NCBI GenBank assembly: GCA_016215085.1
Contig: JACRMD010000162.1
Coordinates: forward strand, 1 to 11,655
Origin: Solirubrobacterales bacterium
Lineage (GTDB): Bacteria; Actinomycetota; Thermoleophilia; Solirubrobacterales; Solirubrobacteraceae
Length of the DNA stretch: 11,655 nucleotides
Reading direction: 5' to 3'
The translations under genes and the position numbers were made by a program. Each line of letters opens with the position of its first letter. Within the stretch, counting starts at the first letter, position 1. A model generated the notes under the pieces. That model saw only the letters and a program-made list of their open reading frames with translations, was not told the DNA's origin and ran no database searches. Shown piece by piece: positions 7,901 through 11,655 of this stretch.

Positions 7901-7996
7901 CAGGGGCTCGCGCTCCACGAGCGCCGGGTCCATGGCCTGGAGCGCCGAAGCGAGGTCGTTGGTGATGAGCTCGTCGCGCGGGCCGGGACGGATCAT
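4907..7996 (-). CDS. SauUSI-like Type IV restriction enzyme: PLD nuclease + SF2 helicase + DUF3427
   Basis: The 1029-residue protein has three parts. Residues about 105-245 form a phospholipase-D-type nuclease with LHAKAWLLE (204-212) and GSSN (223-226), i.e. HxK then Glu at the usual Asp position. Residues about 310-640 form a superfamily II helicase: Walker A ATGTGKT (332-338), DEFH box (425-428), LTATPER (motif III), and motif VI QQLGRGLRR (627-635). The rest matches DUF3427, ending in the family signatures YSPTTMYKDYAIS and LFHWESQ. This order is that of SauUSI, an ATP-dependent enzyme that cleaves DNA containing modified cytosine. The role in blocking foreign methylated DNA is inferred from the architecture. 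An N-terminal helical region of about 100 residues is typical of this family. GGAGGA lies 18 bases before the ATG, which is long for a Shine-Dalgarno. No methyltransferase is adjacent, as expected for Type IV. The tRNA lies just beyond the 3' end. Confidence 0.9.
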   Translation of the reverse strand: MIRPGPRDELITNDLASALQAMDPALVEREPLDDAEAPRRLAAHAARAMERELAGRDDGAPGAAQAVNAAIREQADQVVVPPLVLLGVREAATGLAKRPAPLVRPATPFGTSDLLVNAEGQPNIGSELRAELASAEAVDLLCAFVIWSGVVHLRDALRSVVERGGRVRVITTTYMGATQRRAVDELVRVGAEVKVAMDARSTKLHAKAWLLERSSGLTTAFIGSSNLSHTALFDGLEWNVRLSSADAGHVIERVRSMFDSHWASAHFEPYDPDRDGERLERALGTHRQREIGQGPTFVGFDVRPYPHQERMLERLDIERKRHDRHRNLVVAATGTGKTVVAALDYRRLCHEAGARLPLLFVAHREQILEQALATFRHVLRDGSFGQVLGGGRGVAGEHVFAMVQSLHADALGGVRSDEFAVVMIDEFHHAAAPTYRHLLEHLQPAELLGLTATPERLDGQDVTTWFDGRIAVELRLWEAIEEGFLVPFQYFGVADGTDLSDVRWSRGGYGQRELDNVLTGNDARVGILLEAIRRNVLDPTQMRALGFCVSVDHAQYMARKFTEAGVAAEALDGTMPQDLRRRALARLATGDLRCVFSVDVLGEGVDVPAVDTILLLRPTDSATVFTQQLGRGLRRADGKPHLTVIDLIGQQHRDFRFDRRLTAILDPRRGPMRTQVEQDFPFLPSGCHLELDRQSRETILDNLRAAARLNQWRTLVEDLRGLGEASLSEYLDATARTPSDLYRSQDRSWTALCRDAGRRVPSAPDPREEQALLRSVRRMLHVDDPERVRWYGLILASATPPRTGDLDERHRRLLLMLHYDLWGTRRSFDSLDGSFAELWRYDAVRSELAELLLDLDRRSDRLPSVGRFAPEVPLAVHAAYSRDEILGAYGQGGAAGPPQLREGVKHLPDAATDALFVTLHKSEREYSPTTMYKDYAISRELFHWESQATQSETSASIRRYVTHQEQRHSIVLFVRDRKTTAIGVTAPYICLGAVRYVESRGSRPVAFTWRLDTPMPEDLFEQARAVAAA

Positions 7997-8159
7997 GCGG
8001 GCATCGGAGCGGCATCCTCCACGAACTGCCAGATGTGATGCACCTGGTCCGTTGCCGTGTCAGGGTTGCGCCACCCGGCGCGACCCTGGTCCAGCGCGGT
8101 GGTCCATCTTGCCGACAGCACCCTCGTCCTGTGAGAGCGCCGGCGATCCGTCTCGGCGC
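7997..8159. other. Divergent intergenic region between restriction gene and M20 gene
   Basis: This 163-base gap separates two divergent start codons and must hold promoters for both. I see no convincing -35/-10 pair. It does contain the strong inverted repeat listed separately and two copies of CTGGTCC (8044-8050 and 8086-8092). Confidence 0.6.
8061..8088. repeat. Strong inverted repeat / stem-loop in the divergent promoter region
   Basis: CAGGGTTGCGCC (8061-8072) pairs with GGCGCGACCCTG (8077-8088) around the 4-base loop ACCC. Eleven of 12 positions are Watson-Crick and the remaining one is T:G. There is no T-run on either side, so it does not look like an intrinsic terminator. Its place between divergent starts suits an operator or an mRNA leader structure. 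Confidence 0.7.
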
Positions 8160-9251
8160 ATGACCGCGCCGGCGGCCGACCTCGCCGCGGCGCTCGTGGC
8201 GATCCCGTCCGTGAACCCCGACCTGGTGGAAGGCGGTCATGGCGAGGAGGCCGTGGCGATGTTCGCCGCGGAGTGGCTCCGGGCCTCGGGCCTTCAGGTG
8301 CGCGTCACCTGGCCCGCCCCCGGGCGGCCGAACGTCGTCGGGGTGCGGCGCGGCTCGGGCGGTGGGCGCTCGCTCCTGCTCGTCGGGCACACGGACACCG
8401 TCGGGGCCGACGGCATGGCCGACCCGTTCGGAGGGGCCGTAGGCGAAGGTCGGTTGCACGGCCGCGGCGCCTACGACATGAAGTCCGGGCTCGCCGCCGC
8501 GATGGCGGCCGCGGCGGCGGTGGACGGTCTCGCCGGCGACGTCGTGGTCGCGGGCGTCTGCGACGAGGAGGCCGGCGGCCTCGGCATTCGTGCGCTGCTG
8601 GACGCGGGCATCACCGCCGACGCGGCGATCGTCACCGAGCCCACCGACCTCGCCGTGGGCCTCGGGCACAAGGGCTACGCCGGCTTCAGGATCGAGACCT
8701 CGGGGCGCGCGGCGCACGGGTCGATGGGCGGCCCGGAGGACGACGCGATCGTGAAGATGGCCGGGGTGCTGGCGGAGCTCGCGCGCCTCGACGCGGAGCT
8801 GCGCGCCGGGCCTCGCCATCCGCTGCTGGGCACGGGCACGGTCCACGCGTCGCGCATCGCCGGCGGCCAGGAGGCGTCCAGCTACCCCGCTCGATGCGTG
8901 CTGCACGGCGAATGGCGGACGGTCCCCGGTGACGATCCGCAGCGCGTGCTCGAAGATCGGGTCGCCCGCGGCCAGCCGGAGGCGCGGCTGACGATCGAGT
9001 ACGAAGGCGACCCGCTGGTGACCGCGGCCGAAGCGCCCGTCGCCGCGCTCCTGCGGGAGTGCGCAGGCACGGCGACGGCGGCGATGCCGTACTGGGCCGA
9101 CTCGGCCCTGCTCGCGGCAGCCGGCATCCCCACGGTGCTCTTCGGGCCCGCCGGCGGCGGCGCCCATGCGATCGACGAGTGGGTCGACGTCGCCTCGATC
9201 GAGCGCGTGCGCGACGTGCTCGTCGAGGTCGCCTCGCGGTTCTGCCGCTGA
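8160..9251 (+). CDS. M20-family zinc metallopeptidase / ArgE-DapE-type deacylase
   Basis: This is a cytosolic di-zinc hydrolase of 363 residues. The M20 metal site is complete: GHTDT (His77, with Asp79), D106 in GAYDMKSG (bridging), DEEAGG (catalytic Glu136 and zinc ligand Glu137), E160 in TEPTD, and His336 in GGAHAIDEW. The inserted dimerisation domain carries GRAAHGSMG with His186. Characterised relatives include acetylornithine deacetylase, succinyl-diaminopimelate desuccinylase and carboxypeptidase G2. Sequence alone does not say which amide is cut, so no symbol is given. The start is the ATG directly before TAPAADLAAALVAIPSVNP, which begins the conserved first helix; the frame is open further upstream, antisense to the restriction gene, but that part looks like shadow coding. 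No clear ribosome binding site is seen. The VWA gene follows 39 bases later. Confidence 0.92.
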   Translation: MTAPAADLAAALVAIPSVNPDLVEGGHGEEAVAMFAAEWLRASGLQVRVTWPAPGRPNVVGVRRGSGGGRSLLLVGHTDTVGADGMADPFGGAVGEGRLHGRGAYDMKSGLAAAMAAAAAVDGLAGDVVVAGVCDEEAGGLGIRALLDAGITADAAIVTEPTDLAVGLGHKGYAGFRIETSGRAAHGSMGGPEDDAIVKMAGVLAELARLDAELRAGPRHPLLGTGTVHASRIAGGQEASSYPARCVLHGEWRTVPGDDPQRVLEDRVARGQPEARLTIEYEGDPLVTAAEAPVAALLRECAGTATAAMPYWADSALLAAAGIPTVLFGPAGGGAHAIDEWVDVASIERVRDVLVEVASRFCR

Positions 9252-9290
9252 GCCCGTCAGACCACCGTGCCGCGGGGCGACCCGCCCACC

Positions 9291-10529
9291 ATGCACGTAC
9301 AAGCCCACCTCGACGTCGACCTCGTGGCCGTGGAGACGGCCGACGAGGTCACGCTCATGCTCGAGCTCGTCGCGCCCGCCCGGCCGCGCGACGCCCGGCG
9401 GCCGCCGGCCGCCGTCCAGGTCGTCCTCGACCGCAGCGGTTCCATGGGGGGCGAGCGGTTGGCCGCGGCCCTGCACGGCCTGAGCACGCTGGTCGACCGG
9501 CTCGACCCGCAGGACAGCTTCGGGCTCGTCGCCTTCGACGACCTCGTCGAGGTGGTCGTGCCCGCCGGCCCCATCCACGACAAGCACGCGATCAAGGCGG
9601 CGATCGCGAGCGTCTACGCGCGCGGGAGCACCGACCTGTCGGCCGGCCTGCTGCGCGGGCTGCAGGAGGCGCGGCGGGTCGCGGGCGCCGCGGGCGCCAC
9701 GGTGCTCGTCCTCTCCGACGGCATGGCGAACATGGGCGTCACCGACCCGCAGCAGCTCGAGGGCGTCACGGCGGTGGTGCGCAAGAGCAACATCACCACC
9801 TCGACGATCGGGATCGGGCTCGGCTACGACGAGACGCTGCTGGCGGCGGTCGCCCGCGGCGGCGCGGGCAACCACGTCTTCGCCGAGGCGTCCGACGGCG
9901 CCGCGCAGGCGATCGCGAGCGAGGTCGGCGGCCTCCTGGACCGCACGGTGCAGGCGGCGTCGCTACTGCTGAGGCCGACCGACCACGTCGACGCGATCAC
10001 CGTCTTCAACGACATCCCGACGCACGCCGTCGACGACGGGCTCATGCTCGAGCTCGGCGACCTGTGGGCCGGCGAAACCCGCAAGGTGCTCCTCAAGCTG
10101 CAGGTCGGCGCGCTCCACGCGCTGGGCCTCGAGCAGGTGGCGACCGTCGAGCTGCGCTACGTCGCGCTGCCCCGGCTCGTCGAGCAGACGATCACGCTGC
10201 CGATCGCCGTCAACGTCGTCCCCGGCGACCAGGCCGCGGGCCGCATCCCGAACCCGAAGGTCCGCGAGGAGGCCTTGTTCCAGCAGACGCAGGAGGCCAA
10301 GCGGCGCGCCGCCGAGGCGCTGCGCCGGGGCGATCACGACGAGGCGATCGAGGTCTTCCGCGCCGCGAGCGCGGCGCTGGCCGCGGCGCCGACGCAGGAG
10401 CTGCGCGAGGAGCTGGCGATCATCGACGGCCTGACCGCCGAGGTCCGCGCCGGCAGCCCCGACCGCGCCGCCAAGCAGAGCCGCATGGACCACGCGTACA
10501 AGTCGCGCAACCGCGGCCGCGGCATGTGA
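9291..10529 (+). CDS. Cytosolic VWA-domain protein with beta-rich middle and helical tail
   Basis: From the ATG the protein has 412 residues. A short N-terminal strand region leads into a von Willebrand factor A domain at about 42-215 with a complete metal-ion-dependent adhesion site: DRSGS (Asp47, Ser49, Ser51), Thr114 in RGSTDLSAG, and Asp143 in LSDG. A beta-rich region follows (about 225-310), then a predicted helical segment with tetratricopeptide-like character (KRRAAEALRRGDHDEAIEVF, 338-357) and a basic tail. No signal peptide or membrane segment is seen, so it probably acts in the cytosol; VWA domains there usually mediate metal-dependent protein contacts. A GTG at 9267 is in frame, but the ATG has GGGGCGA 10 bases upstream and is preferred. 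It lies 12 bases before the sigma gene. The partner is unknown. Confidence 0.88.
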   Translation: MHVQAHLDVDLVAVETADEVTLMLELVAPARPRDARRPPAAVQVVLDRSGSMGGERLAAALHGLSTLVDRLDPQDSFGLVAFDDLVEVVVPAGPIHDKHAIKAAIASVYARGSTDLSAGLLRGLQEARRVAGAAGATVLVLSDGMANMGVTDPQQLEGVTAVVRKSNITTSTIGIGLGYDETLLAAVARGGAGNHVFAEASDGAAQAIASEVGGLLDRTVQAASLLLRPTDHVDAITVFNDIPTHAVDDGLMLELGDLWAGETRKVLLKLQVGALHALGLEQVATVELRYVALPRLVEQTITLPIAVNVVPGDQAAGRIPNPKVREEALFQQTQEAKRRAAEALRRGDHDEAIEVFRAASAALAAAPTQELREELAIIDGLTAEVRAGSPDRAAKQSRMDHAYKSRNRGRGM

Positions 10530-10546
10530 CAGTGTCAGGGCATGCC
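10521..10546 (+). promoter_or_regulatory. Possible stem-loop coupling VWA stop to sigma start
   Basis: GGCATG (10521-10526) can pair with CATGCC (10541-10546), and the region between holds TGACA-G-TGTCA (10527-10537). The left part contains the VWA stop TGA and the right arm contains the sigma ATG at 10542. No well-spaced Shine-Dalgarno precedes that ATG. In mRNA such pairing could hide the start until a ribosome finishing the VWA gene opens it. TGACAGTGTCA could also be a protein-binding palindrome. Confidence 0.4.
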
Positions 10547-11189
10547 CGGTCCCAGCGACCCCACCCTCGGGGGGAAGCACGAGGATGAGCACCTGCGCAG
10601 GTTCGTCGCCGCCCGCGAGCGCGGCGACGCGGCGGCCATGCGCCGCCACTGGGGGCACCTGGTCGAGGACGTCTTCGACCGCATGGACGGCATCGTCTAC
10701 GCGACGCACAAGGGCCGCCTGGACGACGAGGAGCACGAGCTCGCCGTCCAGCTCGCCCTCGTGAAGTTCTGGAACAACCTGATGCGCACCTTCGCGGGCG
10801 CCTCGATGGGCGAGCTGGTCAACGCCACCAGGACGCTCGCGCGCGGCATCTGCATCGACGTCCAGCGGCGCTCGATCGCCCGGCACGGGCGCGTCGTGGT
10901 CGGCCTCGACCACGGCGGCGACGACGACCCCGAGACGCCGTGGGCGGAGGCCGCCCAGGCGCACCGTCGCCACGACGACGAGCAGCGCGGCCGCGACGAC
11001 CTCGAGTTCCTCGCGTGGGCGCTGCCGCAGGTCCGGGAGAACCGCCGCGCGGTGCTGCAGCGGACGCTCGCCGGCGAGCCGCTGGACCACATCGCCGCCG
11101 CGCTCGGCATCACGCACGACAACGCCTACCAACTGCGCTCGCGCGGCATCAAGGACCTCAAGAAGCTCAAGGAGCTGTTCGACGCATGA
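10542..11189 (+). CDS. ECF-like (sigma-70 family) RNA polymerase sigma factor, atypical
   Basis: This 215-residue protein has the layout of a group 4 sigma factor, which directs RNA polymerase to a small regulon. Region 2 spans about 40-110, with VQLALVKFWNNLMRTF (69-84) and a region-2.4-like helix ARGICIDVQRRSIARH (100-115). An acidic and His/Arg-rich linker follows (about 122-152, DHGGDDDPETPWAEA). Region 4 is about 155-210: LPQVRENRRAVLQRTLAGEPLDHIAAALG, then recognition helix THDNAYQLRSRGIKDLKKL. The match is recognisable but loose, so some annotation pipelines may call it hypothetical. It starts 12 bases after the VWA stop and its own stop overlaps the next ATG (ATGA), suggesting one translationally coupled operon. 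No typical zinc-binding (ZAS-type) anti-sigma gene is next to it. The regulon is unknown. Confidence 0.78.
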   Translation: MPGPSDPTLGGKHEDEHLRRFVAARERGDAAAMRRHWGHLVEDVFDRMDGIVYATHKGRLDDEEHELAVQLALVKFWNNLMRTFAGASMGELVNATRTLARGICIDVQRRSIARHGRVVVGLDHGGDDDPETPWAEAAQAHRRHDDEQRGRDDLEFLAWALPQVRENRRAVLQRTLAGEPLDHIAAALGITHDNAYQLRSRGIKDLKKLKELFDA

Positions 11190-11655
11190 GCACCACCGAC
11201 CAGGTCCTCAGCGACTTCATCGACGCCTGGAACGCCGGGCGCCGCCCGAAGGTCCGCGAGTACCTGCAGCGCGTGCCCGAGGCCGACCGCGACGAGCTCG
11301 CCGACCAGCTCACGACCTGGCTGGAGGTCGCGCCGACCCCCGCCTACGACGAGCCGGCCCGCGCCGCCATCAGGGAGGAGCCCGCGGCGCGCCGCGCGAT
11401 CGCGGCGGCCGACGCCGGCGCGGGGCTGTGGCCGACCATGCTGCCCGAGCTGCGCGGCCGCGCCGGGCTCTCCGTGCGCGACGTCGCGCAGCGGATCGTC
11501 GGCCGGTTCAGGCTCGCCCCCGGCGACGAGGAGCGCGCGGCCGACTACGTGCAGCGCCTCGAGCGCGGCGAGCTGGAGCCCAGCCGCGTGTCGCGCCGCC
11601 TGCTGGACGCGCTCGGGTCGCTGCTCGGCCTCAGCGGTGAGGCGCTGGCCGAGGC
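11186..11655 (+). CDS. XRE-like helix-turn-helix protein, 3' end cut by window edge
   Basis: The frame opens at the ATG of the ATGA overlap with the sigma gene and stays open to the window end, showing 156 residues. Residues 6-48 form a helical module (VLSDFIDAWNAGRRPKVREY, then LQRVPEADRDELADQLTTWL). It resembles the short pre-domain found before regulatory modules and kinases next to ECF sigma genes in some bacteria; that likeness is from memory. After a linker comes an XRE-like helix-turn-helix (about 84-150): MLPELRGRAGLSVRDVAQRI, an insertion, then VQRLERGELEPSRVSRRLLD. The insert between the two halves (RFRLAPGDEERAAD) makes the domain longer than usual. The rest of the protein is unseen. 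Given its position it could modulate the sigma factor, either as an anti-sigma or as a co-regulator; this is inference. Confidence 0.7.
   Translation, partial: MSTTDQVLSDFIDAWNAGRRPKVREYLQRVPEADRDELADQLTTWLEVAPTPAYDEPARAAIREEPAARRAIAAADAGAGLWPTMLPELRGRAGLSVRDVAQRIVGRFRLAPGDEERAADYVQRLERGELEPSRVSRRLLDALGSLLGLSGEALAE

Noticed and set aside
8061..8088. Intrinsic transcription terminator
   Set aside because: The stem is strong, but no T-run follows on either strand and the genes on both sides diverge, so a terminator has no upstream gene to serve.
9267..9290. GTG start for the VWA gene 24 bases upstream
   Set aside because: It would add MPRGDPPT, which looks like leader sequence. The ATG has a better spaced purine-rich stretch upstream.
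7617..9875. Long minus-strand frame crossing the M20 and VWA genes
   Set aside because: It runs antisense to two genes with complete catalytic or metal-site motifs, and its own translation is Arg/His/Asp-rich without domains.
1..11655. CRISPR array, insertion sequence or rRNA gene
   Set aside because: No regularly spaced repeats, transposase motifs or rRNA-like stretches were seen on either strand.

Overview
The window is very GC-rich and tightly packed. It reads as a chromosomal segment of a high-GC actinobacterial lineage, possibly a Thermoleophilia/Solirubrobacterales-type organism. That placement is inferred from the style of the proteins (delta-prime, UppP, PHP, MFS), from codon use ending almost always in G or C, and from a tRNA without an encoded CCA. 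No marker gene fixes the taxon. Ten protein genes and one tRNA gene fill almost everything; the longest stretch without a gene is about 160 bases.

Layout. (1) Positions 1-1095 (+) hold the 3' part of holB, the DNA polymerase III clamp-loader delta-prime subunit, cut by the left edge. (2) A minus-strand pair follows: a PHP-domain phosphoesterase of the TrpH/RNase AM type (about 2779-1919), then 15 bases later uppP for undecaprenyl-diphosphatase (1903-1088), whose stop interlocks with the holB stop. (3) A plus-strand pair diverges from the PHP gene: a MarR-family regulator (2843-3211) overlapping by one base a 14-helix-type DHA2 drug exporter (3211-4752). The short divergent region carries several CGCTA/TAGCG half-sites that look like the MarR operator. 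(4) A tRNA gene with a CAT anticodon lies at 4819-4891. It has an elongator-Met-like anticodon arm but unusual bases at positions 8 and 73. (5) A large minus-strand gene (7996-4907) encodes a PLD nuclease, SF2 helicase and DUF3427 fusion, the architecture of the modified-cytosine-dependent Type IV restriction enzyme SauUSI; it is the clear defence gene here. (6) On the plus strand there is an M20 metallopeptidase/deacylase (8160-9251). It is followed by a compact set: a cytosolic VWA-domain protein (9291-10529), an atypical ECF-like sigma factor (10542-11189) and a protein with an XRE-like helix-turn-helix (11186 to the right edge, incomplete).

How they work together. The MarR/MFS pair is a self-regulated efflux cassette. 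The PHP and UppP genes are housekeeping. The SauUSI-like gene appears to act alone, as Type IV enzymes do. The VWA-sigma-HTH set is the least explained part. Spacings of 12 and -4 bases, plus a potential stem-loop linking the VWA stop to the sigma start, suggest co-expression and translational coupling. It may be an uncharacterised regulatory module, and it continues beyond the window.
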